Assembly: GCA_001692895.1 (NCBI GenBank)
Contig: KV748271.1
Coordinates: 1 to 64,000, forward strand
Length of the DNA: 64,000 bases
Source: Cenococcum geophilum 1.58
Lineage: Eukaryota > Ascomycota > Dothideomycetes > Gloniales > Gloniaceae
Direction of reading: 5' to 3'
Positions 11,901 through 22,500 of the stretch are shown in pieces. The first letter of the stretch is position 1. The number at the start of each line of letters is the position of its first letter. Position numbers and translations under genes: made by a program. Below the pieces are notes generated by a model. That model did not search any database and was not told the DNA's origin. It saw only the letters and a program-made list of their open reading frames with translations.

Positions 11901-13920
11901 TAAACTCATTATAATTAATGGTTAAACTTGTACTCTTTAGATGCCCCATAAACCTACTTAATTCCGTTTAACCGTTATTAGGCCCTACTATAAAGATAAC
12001 AGTTCCGAGCCTTTGCAGGATGCCCTAGAAGATACCCTAAAAGATGCCCTAGAGGAGAACCATAATTAACGTGCCCTAGAAGGCGACTATAATCCTAATA
12101 TAATTGTAGTAGACGTGCCGCAACTATAACGCGGTAGAGGTCGCCCAAAGGGATCACGAAATCGCTAACATCTTATTAATTTTAAAGAGCAATTTGTTGC
12201 TGCTATAGAGAGTAAAGTTAAGTTATTAATGGCCTTTATAACAGCTAAAGAGAAGGCTAACTTTAAGCTCGCAAAATAGCTCTAAAAGGAAGGTCGTATT
12301 ATAACCCTAGGAGCTCCTTTCTAAGTATCCGATAAGCAGAAAATCGACAGTCTTATCACAAGAGGAGTCTTTAAATTTAAGAAGTATAACCCTACTAAGT
12401 TTAATAGAATTCGCATTTTTAAGTCAAGAATGGTTAATGAGATTAAGGGTAAAGCTACTAACGCCCTATTTAAGAAATTAAGGCTTATTATCTAAGGTTA
12501 TAACAATAATAGTAAGGAGGTAATTCTTACGCAATCTCCTATAATATAATGAGCTAGTTAGCGAGTTATTATTGCACTAGCTCCCTCCTTAATAAAGAAC
12601 GAAATAGCAGTTTATTTGCGAGATATTACTTAGGCCTATACCCAATNAGAGACGCGCCTTTAGCGCTTAATACTAGCATACCTTTTAGAGTAAATTCGCT
12701 ACCAATATCCCGAAGATATAATTATGGTTGTGCTTAAGCCACTATATAGAATTGTAGAAGTAGGAACTTATTAGTAGGCTACCTATAGTAAGCACCATAA
12801 AGAGAAGCTTTTAATAACTACTTCTATATTTAATCCCTACTTCCTCATTACAACTATAGGAACTCCATTTAGAATCGTTGGCATATAAACTAATAATATA
12901 ATTATCTTAGGAGACGACCAATTCTTAGCTCTTAAAGAAGACGAGCTAGTAAAAGCAAATCTTATAGCAAAGCTAAAGGAAAAGCTTAGTTTAATAATAC
13001 TATTACTCTTTAATAGATATATCCTCTCCCTAAACGAGGATTCTATTGCTCTGCGCTAAAAGGGTTAAGGTAAGAAGATTGACGTTATTAACGCTAATTC
13101 TCTAAAACAAGGATACGTGGAACAACGCGCTCGTGGGGCTTATATTGCTTCTATCTATTAACCTAAGGCTTCCTTTAATCTCTCTATTGCCGCCTAATAC
13201 TAGAAACCAACTAAGGATAACGTTTTTACTCTAAATAAGCGCCTTTCCTAGCAGATAAATCATCTTGACTAAGGGCTACTCTATATACCTATTAATCTCC
13301 CCACCGCTAAGATCTTTGTGTTTATTAATAGATCGTTCGCTAATAATAAAGATTTTAGCTCCTAGTTAGGATATAAGATTATTATTACGAACGAATCTGC
13401 TAGAGAGAATAACTTTATAATCTACGGTAACCTTATCTATTAGAGCTTAACCAAGAGTAAACGCGTTACTTAAAGCGTTCTAGCGTTAGAGATATACGGA
13501 ATAGTTAGCGGAGTTAATATAGCAATTGCAATTAGAACTACCCTTAAGATAATTACGGATTAACTTGAAATTCCCGCTATTTCTACAATTATATATACTA
13601 ACTTATACTCCCTCTATAAGTGTTTAGTTAAGCTTAGCACCACAAAGGAGAAGCATCTTATAATTGATATTATGGTACTTCGGCAATCCTATAAGCGTTA
13701 AAAACTCTTTAAGATTTAATAGATTAATAGCTAAGATAACCTAGTAGATATAATAATAAAGGCAAACCTAAACAAGGCACTAGAGACATTTATTAACATA
13801 AATACTCTATATATGCGAGTTAAAGGTTAGGTTAAGAGGGAAATTTAGAGAAGTTAAAATCTTATAGAACTTTAACCACCGGTCAAAGTTATCTAATTAG
13901 TTAGATTCTTGCTAAGAGCG
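8950..13920 (+). pseudogene. Copia Gag-Pol polyprotein, stop-riddled but frame-preserved
   Basis: The frame starting at ATG 8,950 (MATL) keeps register to about 13,860. I checked the same codon phase at the zinc knuckle (10,255, KCYIYKKPNC...RHSLNERKEAYNKF), at GAG_pre-integrase (11,041, LELR-stop-LHRYFSHPS), in RT (12,421, KSRMVNEIKG) and in RNase H (13,081, EQRARGAYIASIY). The protease region lies around 10,500-10,950 and integrase around 11,160-11,900 (SPGRFKFTL, INVIYFNGKPVL). RT occupies about 12,300-13,050 (TQSPIIQ, AYLRDIT-like, LGDDQFLAL) and RNase H about 13,060-13,850 (FVFINRSFANNKDFSS, SKRVT-stop-SVLALEIYG). Dozens of stops interrupt it and nearly all are TAA or TAG at expected Gln or Trp positions. 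Absence of net indels over 4.9 kb points to point mutation rather than drift. Confidence 0.93.
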
Positions 13921-14177
13921 CCACGCCTAATCGATTTAGGTGGTGGTATAGAGTTCTACCAACGCCATTCGTTAATCTAGCCAATTAGGATTTTCCATGC
14001 CCGGCATAGAAAATCGCTATTAGCTCGCTTACTACTAGCGCCTCAGCGGCCCACCCGTCTTCGCGTTAACCCCCTAACACCCTTCCTCTTTTCCTTCTTC
14101 CCCTTAGCTTTATACTTTTGTATAGTAGCAATCTATAGGTGTTTGTAGATGGCAACTATAAAAAGAAGAGTTGCTAG

Positions 14178-14380
14178 TGTTGGGAATAGGGCAAATTGCC
14201 GCCATATGCGGCAATTTGCCGTCACGTAAGGCAAGTTGCCGTCACGTGTCGCCGCGGCACTAGCGTGGTAAGGAACCTTAAGTTCCTTACCCTTCCCCTT
14301 TCTCAGAAGAATATATACAACAACAATTATTATACTATCTACGAACCGTAGCTACGTAATATCCCCTTATAAGTCCAACA
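14178..14380 (+). repeat. 3' LTR of Copia-1 (203 bp)
   Basis: The LTR starts TGTTGGGAATAGGG and ends AAGTCCAACA, followed by the target duplication AGGAC. It is less mutated than the 5' LTR: TGTTGGG is intact here but is TATTAGA in the 5' copy. Confidence 0.95.
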
Positions 14381-14385
14381 AGGAC

Positions 14386-15689
14386 ACTTAATAAATAGCT
14401 AAGTGCTATTCTATTATCCTAACTAGGCTTCTAACTAGGTAATATATAATTGGAGGAATATAGAGGAAATATAATCTATGCTTACTTTAAGGAAATAACT
14501 TAGGATTCCTACCGTTCTTAAAGGTATTAGCGCTATATTATTATAAGGGTCCCGTGTCTGTATATAAGGGGGTTAAATACCCCCCTACTAGTATAGTAAG
14601 TGAAATAACTTAGTCCCTATATACTTTTTAGGACTCGCTTATTCTAATATATAGACTAGTAGAAGGGGGTCTGGCCCATTTATAGTACCCCCTTATAGCT
14701 ATGGCCCTATAATAAGTCGCCGGCAGCGGTAAGATAAGTCATTACTTTATACTATTAAGATGCTTCTTTTAGATAAGGCGATATACTATAGCTCGCTAAA
14801 TAATTACTAGCATTTTAGGCACTTTTGGGTAAGTGTACTAGAAATGCGGCACTTCTTAAGTAAGGCCTTTTAATTGCTAGAGGATTCTTAATTTTACTAG
14901 GTTTTGGTAATAGAGTAGAAGAGATGCTTAGGGTTTTTCTAGGCATCTAGCCTAGCTAAATGACTAAATTATATAATAATATCTAAATCTAAGAATTCTG
15001 CGGTCTAATGGTCCGAAGCCTATATAAGTCGTTTATAGGAGACAGAGTTTTTAGGTCTGTGTATTAAGGCAGCTACGTAGACTAGCCCCTTTAAATTACA
15101 CATTTATAAGGCCGTTAAAGGAGGCGTCGAGTAGAAACGTCTCTTTGGAAAGGAGAGAGGAGAGACCTAGAGAAAATTGTACTTAGGTATTTAAAGTTAG
15201 CTTATGGTAAGTGTTGTGACTTAAGCAGGGCTGGCGAAACGCTATTACACCTAGGCAATTACTAGTTAGTTAGCCCACCTGCTAGTAACTACCGCGGCTA
15301 TTATCACTATATCTAAGAGCGGCTCTTCCCTTAATAAATAAGTAATTATCAGCATCGGCATTAATATTGGGGAGAAACATTGCTTGTACTGTCTGCATTT
15401 ATTTTATCGGCATATACTTATATCGGCGTTTTCGCGACTTATCCGCGATATATTAGCTGCTGTTTGTCTAAGTTTCTAAAAATGGTATCCCCGTGCCCTA
15501 TTTGGCCGGTATACCTGTAGGTCTATCTTGACCGCCTCCGCTCTCCTACTATCCTACTCTCCCGCTATCCTGCTCTTCCGCTATTATCTTTCCTACCCGC
15601 TAAGCTCTTATAGGCAACTTTAGCTATTAGGGATCTTATAGTATAAAGATGTATTATTCGTAAAACAAAGGTTTATAGTATTAAAGAAG
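14386..15689. other. Unassigned degraded DNA
   Basis: No protein domain or repeat family was identified. A short GGGGGTTAAATACCCCCC-type inverted repeat occurs near 14,565-14,585. Stops occur densely in all frames that I examined. Confidence 0.35.
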
Positions 15690-16450
15690 TTATCTTTACT
15701 GTTTTTTTTGGGTACTTATATTAGCCTACTTATAGCGACGTATAGCTTTATAGATACTACCGCTTTACTAGTAAAGTGTATTAATTCTCTTATATATCTT
15801 TTATATAAGCCGCCCTCTCTCTATATTAACTTAGAAGGGGAGGATCTATTATATAAAGGATCTATCTCCATTATTACACTTCTTGTTTTCCCTAATAACT
15901 ATACTTTCCTTATTAATGTCTATAAGCTTAATAAGGCAATATTTATAACTATGGGAAATAAGGAAAAGACCTTAAAGGATATTCTAGAGTTACTACAAAT
16001 GCTAAAGGTCTTCTTTAATGTCTGTAATAATATAGACGTATTATTTGCCTAGTTCGGCATTGCCTTATAAGGCGTTTAGGATATTTAGCTTATAAAGGAT
16101 GCTTTTTATTTTACTCGTGGTTTTAAAAAGAGACTTTTTAGCAGTTTTATAAAATATATTAAGAGGGATGCTCTAATAACATCTAAGGTAAAGTAGCGCT
16201 GGACTACTATAAGGATAAAAGGAGAAGAGCTCTATAATTTAGAAAAAGGAGGTTCTTATAAAGTTTTTAATAGTTAACTACTTATAAAGGATATCCTGTA
16301 GCTTTATATCTAGGATATATAATATATACCACTTCTCTAGAGTCTTTACTAGGGAAGACTTAACTTAAATTAGAGAACTAAGGTAGAAGAAGAGATAATA
16401 GTAAGGGTGCGGCTATCCTAAAAAGAGATATATTAGCCTTATAGAGCTAA
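15690..16450 (+). pseudogene. RNase D-like 3'-5' exonuclease domain protein, inactivated
   Basis: The open block 15,708-16,052 and its continuation to about 16,450 match the fungal family with a DnaQ/RNase D-type 3'-5' exonuclease domain (DEDD nucleases acting on RNA or DNA ends). The order of motifs is IDTTALLVKCINSL, Exo I as LYINLEGE (the family has D where this has N), then LLVFPNNYTFLI, Exo II as VFFNVCNNIDVLFA (family FFDVRNDSDALF), FGIAL-stop-GV-stop-DI-stop-L, RGFKKRLF, GGSYKVFN and finally L-stop-LYI-stop-DI before a decayed tail. The D-to-N changes are GA to AA, the RIP direction, and would abolish metal binding. The open block begins at a TTG; no convincing ATG start is left. The family is typically a single-copy nuclear or cytosolic gene, so its decay suggests RIP spread beyond repeats or a duplicated copy. 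Confidence 0.85.
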
Positions 16451-17689
16451 GAGGGCTTTAAGTCTATGGTAAGGTTCGTAGTATAACAAATCCTGGAATA
16501 ATTACTTAACTTATAATAATAATGACCATATTAACTCCTTTGTGCCCTAAAGTAACTGCATTAAAGATAATAATCACGTTAATTACATATAGTGGGATAA
16601 TTGTATTAAAAGTAATAAATTATATCGTTATTAAGACTATAGAGATAATAACTTTAGCGATTGAACTAGTATCCCTTAGCTAAAATAAAAATAATTTCTA
16701 TAGCTTTTAGTCTTGCTGCGGAATTATTTAAGTTATACTAATTGTATAGAACCCTTTACGAGCTTCTACACATCCTATCTAATATCCCTCTTTGCTAGAT
16801 TAATTAGTATTTATTAATAGTGGATATATTAATATACTAAACCTTTAAAGATTAGTATATTATCGGTTTCTGTAGATATAGATATATAGATAGTAGCGAA
16901 ATAGACCTTAGTTATAAAGTTTTGTCTCTATTACTTTTAGCTATAAATACTAGTTGTGTCCTAGATATATATCCTAATAACCCTATACTAAGCTGTCTAT
17001 TTAAAACCGGCTTTACTTACTTTAAATAATTAGGGTATTACTTTAAGCGGGGTGCGTCAATTATAGGAAATTGGCTTATGTAGGCTGGTTGCCGGCATTT
17101 AACTTAACTATATTCGGCTGTATATTAGAATGTTTATTCATTCCACTTAAGCAACCGCAGTAGGATGGGATTGAAAAAGGCGTTGCACTATTTACTAAGG
17201 TAAGTAAGCTCGGTTTAACAATGTAGTGATTTTATGCTATATTTGTGCTATATTGGCAGTTTCCCTACCTAGGGACCCTTAGTTACCTAACTTAAAAACA
17301 ACTATATATTTGTCTAAGGGCTAATCAGCTAACTCTTCCTAAACTAGGTTGCTTACATCCTTTATATTTCCAATCCGACCTTAGTTAATTAGATAGGGCC
17401 TAATCTAGGTTATTAAGATCTTTCTAAGCTTATGTCTAGAGTATAGGTCTTATTTGACGCCAATTAGGATCTATATTACTATAGAGATATATAGCAGCTC
17501 CAAATGCTACCTAAAATATTATTGTGTTGCTATATCTAATATATAGGATAGTAACCAAGTTTACGGCTTTATAGCGGCCATTGCACCAAAATATAGGAGA
17601 GAAGGATATAACTTTTAAGGCTAATGAAATATATATAAAAGCAGATAACTCTAAAGCAAATAGTCTTAAATTCTAGGCAAATACTTAGG
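16451..17689. other. Unassigned degraded DNA
   Basis: No recognisable coding domain. GC-richer islands near 17,040-17,180 retain CpG but give no protein. This may hold part of the lost 5' end of the P450 remnant, which cannot be read upstream of about 18,470. Confidence 0.35.
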
Positions 17690-18330
17690 TAAAGACTTGT
17701 TCTGCCTAATACCGGTATTAGTAATATTAGCGATTAGATTAAACTAATAAGAAAAGGCTAACCAGTTAAAATTCTTAACTAGTTTACTAGTTTATATAGG
17801 CTTAGCATTTACTTGGTTTAATAATTCTATATTAATTTAGTTAAGGGCTAAAATTCATAACTTAACCTAACCGCTAATATTACTGACCGGTATACGATTT
17901 GTTCTAGATTATTTCTGCCTTAATGCGGAACAATATCGTGTATTGTTTTAAGAGCGTGTATTTTGGAATAAACAACTTATTATAAAATAGATAACTTCTA
18001 AGCTAGGCCTAATTAAGGTAATTGTAGAGCTAAGCTGTCCTATATAAGTTAAGGGCCCACAAATCGTTTAAGATCGGCCTATAAAGGATGTCTAAAAGAA
18101 TATCTAAAAGACCCCAAATCGTAGTTAATGGAACGCCCGTAATTAAGGAAATACAATATATTAAATTTGGAGGTTGTTTAGCATGTTATATAGTTAAAGA
18201 TATTATTAAATAAGGCAATTGATCTAGAATCTAGACGATTAAAACGATATATAACTTTGTTCCTTTTAAGAACAATTTGTTTTGGAATAATTCGGAACAA
18301 GTCTTATACCGGTATTAGGTAGAATAGACT
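17690..18330. repeat. Cluster of inverted repeats around TAATACCGGTATTA, possible MITE remnant
   Basis: Three related segments occur. At 17,694-17,742 the perfect palindrome TAATACCGGTATTA is followed by GTAATATTAGCG. At 17,868-17,912 its inverted partner CGCTAATATTAC-TGACCGG occurs. At 18,283-18,325 GGAACAAGTCTTATACCGG recurs. The first two form arms of roughly 40 bp around a core of about 110 bp. The third pairs with the second (AATAATT.GGAACAA) and with the first (CTACCTAATACCGGTAT). The arrangement resembles a small inverted-repeat element with a nested or partial second copy. No transposase and no certain target duplication were found. Confidence 0.4.
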
Positions 18331-18469
18331 ATATTATATCGCGAGTAACTTATTTATTTATTTAAAACAGGAGAATAAGACTTATACTAAATAAGCTTAG
18401 GTTAAGAGGATAGCTTATATATAGAGGTACTTAAGAATAGACTATAACTAAATTAAGTGTATAAGATAC

Positions 18470-19060
18470 TATAGATAATATAGTTATCTTCAATTAAATA
18501 AAGGACTAGTAGCTTATCATATAGAGCTATATAAACTTGCTAATGACCAGACTATATGTAGTTTGCAAGGCTTATAGCGCAATTAATATTAAGTAGTAGT
18601 ACTATTAGGCGCTATTCGACCTATTTGGCGATCTATACTATAGTGAGTCATTTGGCTGTCTATAAGACGGGAAGAGCTATCCCTAAATCAACATTATTAG
18701 TAAGTCTATTTAAGCGTTTTACTATCTTAGTTTAAGCAGGCGTATCCTAGGGCTGTAAAAACTTCTATTTAAGATAGTGCCTAAAAAGAAGATAGAGTAG
18801 GTAGTATGGCACACCAAGTTTAGTAATAACTTAGCAGGTAAGTATATAGCTATAGTGATAGACTAGTTAGATTTTATGTCGTTTCTTCTAAGGTATAATA
18901 GTAAGAATAGTTGGTTAGTGCTAAAGATCCGCTTAAATTTAAATGTATTGATTTCCGGAGGTAGTAATAACTAGTACTTTTCTTACTAGTATAACCTAAT
19001 ACCTGCTTAAGAACCCTATAGTTTATAAGACCTTAGTTAAAGAGATCTAGGGAAGCTTCT
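18470..19060 (+). pseudogene. Cytochrome P450, 5' segment (interrupted by Gypsy-1)
   Basis: This segment matches the middle of a fungal P450 (heme monooxygenase, ER-bound in life) of the type common in secondary metabolism. Readable pieces are YINLLMTRL (about 18,520), ALFDLFGDLYYSESFGCL (about 18,610-18,660; family FDIIGDLAFGEPFGCL), the SLSRRILG and KIVPKKKIE helix region, LDFMSFLLRYN, and the I-helix as LISGGSNN (family AGSETT) near 18,950, followed after a small frame shift by YLLKNPIVYKTLVKEI. The segment stops exactly at the Gypsy-1 target duplication CTTCT and resumes at 25,405. No N-terminal membrane anchor can be read. Confidence 0.85.
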
Positions 19061-19252
19061 TGTCACGGGACGGGGCAGTAGCTACAAGACGTATGTATTC
19101 GAGGAGTCTACAAGACGTTGCGCGATCGATCGTAAGGGTCAAGGGCGTAAGGAGGTGATATACCTACGCGTAGCTGACATAAGCTATACGCGAGGTGTAC
19201 GCAAGAGCACGGGGCTCTCCTATAGAGGCCCCTGCGGTGGGGTTCCGTAACA
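19061..19252 (-). repeat. 3' LTR of Gypsy-1 (192 bp)
   Basis: The LTR runs from TGTCACGGGACGGGG to GGTTCCGTAACA. It contains the direct repeat CTACAAGACGT twice (about 19,080 and 19,109), a CGCGATCGATCG palindrome and several CpGs, and keeps far more CpG and CpA than its surroundings. The partner LTR is at 25,213-25,404. Confidence 0.95.
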
Positions 19253-19265
19253 CTACCCCCCCTCC
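19253..19265 (-). promoter_or_regulatory. Polypurine tract of Gypsy-1
   Basis: On the minus strand this reads GGAGGGGGGGTAG immediately before the 3' LTR, the expected primer site for plus-strand DNA synthesis. Gypsy-2 (41,156-41,168) and Gypsy-4 (52,589-52,601) have the same G-run ending in GTAG or GTAC. Confidence 0.85.
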
Positions 19266-19579
19266 TATAGAGGCGGAGCTCTGGCGACGCTATGGTTACT
19301 ATATACATATAGAAGGGACACTTAGGGTATAGAAAAGAAGAAAGGGGGGTATTACTAAAGGCTTAAAACAACGTTATATAATAAGGCTTGGCATCTAAGA
19401 ATCCAACTAATTAGATAACTTTAACCGCCGGTCAAAGTTCCTGGATATCTTAACGATATTCCGGTCACGTAATCGCACTTTACCGCAATCTAACGGCAAT
19501 CTAACGGCAATTTGCCCCTACGTGGCAATATATAACGGTTTAACTCTATAAGGGCTCCTATAGAGGATTAGGTATAAAA

Positions 19580-22500
19580 TCTCTGCTTAGGCCCGGTTTC
19601 TGTGGGTTTGTGTAGTAAAAGTCGCTAATTAGATCCTTTGCATTTTTAAAGTCTTCCTATAGTTGCCATTCTGGCTGATCTATATCGAATCCTGTGTATA
19701 TAGCTCTATAGTAGAGCCGTCGTCCTCTGCCTTTGCCAAAGTATTTAGAGTTAATAATTTGTTCAACGGTCCACTCCTTATAGTTCTTATCTTCGTTCTT
19801 ATCTCGGATTAGTACTAGTAGGGGTTCGGGCTATATCTACCCCAGTAAGGGGTTAGGCTAGTAAAGGTGTAGTAGCTATAGGTAAAATATAGGCTATATC
19901 CCGCGGGTAGCTAGGGCAGGTAGGAGCTCTAGCTTATATACGGCTCCCCTATTAATAACTCATTTAATTAGGTAGGGGCCGAGGTTCTTATAATCGAGTA
20001 ACTTTATAGGCCTCTATATAGAGATATTGCGTGTATCTAGCCATACCTAGTTGCCAACACGCATCTCCGGTGGTGGCGTTCTATAACAGTTGGCGAAGTA
20101 GGCCTGCTTTGCTTAAGCCCAGGCCATTTCTCCCTTATAGTAGTCGAGTAGATTTTTTATACAGTCTATATGCTGGTCGGCAAATAGCATCTTAAGGCGT
20201 TTTCTATATGGCAGTTTCTTATTAATAGGTTCTGGTAGTTCTATGCTAGATTAGGGGTAATATCCCTTATTCGCGAAGAACGGGGTAAGTCCTATAGTAG
20301 TTAAGATATAGTTATTTGCTGCGAATTCACCTAATAGGAGGTAATCCACCTAGTTATCTTAACTATAGGCGACTACCTGTCGTAGGTACGCTTTTATGCT
20401 AGCATTAGCGTTTTCCGGTTGCCCAGTAGTTTTATAGTAGAAGGATGTAGACATCTTAACGGAGATGCTAAGGCGTTAGTAGATTCGTCTCTATATATTA
20501 GAGCCGAACTATATGCCTTGGTCGGACATAATTAAGTTAGGTAACCTATATAATCGGTAGATTTTGCGGAGGAAGGCGTTAATAATGTCGCTAACAGCTA
20601 CGCCTTTAATTAGGACGTAGTGGCGCTCTTTTATAAGTCGGTATATTATCATAAGGATATTCTTATAGGTACGGCCATATCGCTTATAGGGTAGTAGGTT
20701 AATAACGAAATCTATGGCGATATCTACCTATCGTTATATAGGTACTGGTAGAGGGTGCAGTAGTCCTTAGTACTTTATATTAAAGGCCTTAGCGCGCTTA
20801 TAACTGTAATAGGCGCCTATAAAGCGTTCGACTAAGTCTATTATTTTAGGCCAGAAGTAGTATCGGCTAAGAAGCTCATAGGTTCCTCCTTTACTTAGGT
20901 GGCCGCTTAATCGGAGGTCGTAGGCCATTTAGATTAGTTGCCGTTGTAGATTTTCTAAGTTAGGGACGAATAGATAGCCTCTATAATAGAGCCTATTCTC
21001 TTTTACTTCTAAAGCTGCTATATCAATCTAGCCTAAGCTTTAGAGTTTAGTCGGCAGTGTATAGGCGCCGGCGGTCTTTGCGGCAATAAGTTAATGCAGT
21101 AATAGGTTAACAGAGGTATTATATGCCGTAGTAATAAGCTTGTTAATTTTAGGAGGTAATTTTAGTTCTATAGTGTGGAGCTAAGGTATAGTTAGCTCTA
21201 TTATAGGTAGCATACCTAGGGCTAAATTCCGTGCTTTTAGGATTATTTATTATTGGAACTGGTTATAGGGGTTATCTTTAGACTAAGGAAGGTCTTGTAA
21301 GCGGCGTGTTAGGCTATTAGGCTTAGTACCTTATACTCCTGGCCTATATATAATTTTAAAGTTAAAACTAGAGAGGAACTTATTTTAGCGTACTTAGCGT
21401 TAATTTAGCTATTTCGTAGTTATAAAGTACTTAAGGTTATAATAATCTATAAGGACTTTAGTTGGCTAGTTAGGTTCTGCTAAGGAGAGTTCTAGTTAGA
21501 ATTCTTTAAACGCTTGTATAATTGCGAGAAGTTCCTTATTATAGATCTTATAGTTACATTCTTATAGTATAAGCTTAGATGAATAAAATGCGACTAGGTG
21601 GAGGAGACCGTCGTCACCCATCTAGGAAAGGACGCCTGCGTTAATGTGGTCTAAGGAGTTAGTCTTAAGATAGAGTTATTGTCCTAGTATAAAGTGAGCT
21701 AGGATAGGTGCTTTAGTAAAAGTATCTTTAAGGTCTTAGAACGCCTTCTCGTATTTAAACGTCCAGATAAAACGTAGATATGTTTTTCTTCCTTTCGCGA
21801 AAAGGCCCTTCGTTCGCATTATTACTATAAGTAGTACTACAACACCCGAGAAGTTATATATAAATTTTTAATAGAAGTTAGCAAAACCGAGGAAAGCTTG
21901 TATATCTTTAATACAGTTAGGGGTTTGCTATTTGGTAATTGTGTATACCTTCTTAGGGTCCATACGGACACCCTTAGTAGTAACAATTAATCTAAGGTAT
22001 TTTACTTCTATAACTGAGAATTCGCACTTCTTTAAATTAATATAAAGTCCTGCGTCCCTAAGGCGCTGTAGGACCTTTTGAACATGCTCGGTATACTTAG
22101 AAGGGTTATTATTATAAATAAGTATATCGTCTAGGTACGCAGAGTAGAAGTCATTAAGGTAGTCCTATAAGGCGTTATTAATATAGCTTTAGAAGCTGCT
22201 TGGGCCGTTGTATATACTAAAGGGCATAATGGTATATTCGAATTGGCTAAAGCGCGATATGAATGCGGTTTTCTATTTATCACCTTCTTGTATTCGGAGG
22301 CGGTTAAAGGCGGCGATAATATCGAGCTTGGTATAGATTTTAGCTTAGCTAAGCCGCTTAAGAGTCTCACGTATAAGCGGTATAGGGTATTAGTTCTTAA
22401 TTGTAATAGCGTTAAGTCCTCTATAGTCAACGTAGAATCGAATACCTCCTCTTAGCTTCTTAGTAAGGAGGATAGGGGCGGCTACTAGGGATATGCTGGG

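Larger units (their letters stand above)
8386..14380 (+). mobile_element. Copia-1, full-length Ty1/Copia retrotransposon, RIP-inactivated
   Basis: This is a complete LTR retrotransposon of 5,995 bp with 203-bp LTRs and the perfect 5-bp target duplication AGGAC (8,381-8,385 and 14,381-14,385). The internal region carries a single Gag-Pol frame of the fungal Copia type in the order Gag, zinc knuckle, protease, GAG_pre-integrase, integrase, reverse transcriptase, RNase H, which is the Copia order. A purine stretch at about 14,160-14,170 precedes the 3' LTR. One undetermined base lies near 12,646. The unrelated DNA on either side is continuous with the target, so this is a simple insertion that later decayed in place. 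Confidence 0.95.

Noticed and set aside
11679-11909. 76-codon minus-strand frame
   Set aside because: Lies antisense within the Copia integrase region in register with the plus-strand polyprotein.
14560-14590. G-run/C-run inverted repeat as a polypurine tract
   Set aside because: No LTR adjoins it.
19108-19308. 66-codon minus-strand frame
   Set aside because: Falls in the Gypsy-1 LTR and polypurine tract, non-coding by position.
22131-22455. Open frames on both strands at 22,131-22,430 (minus) and 22,243-22,455 (plus)
   Set aside because: Both are out of register with the Gypsy-1 RT, whose real frame on the minus strand contains FEYTIMPF and YLDDILIY here.
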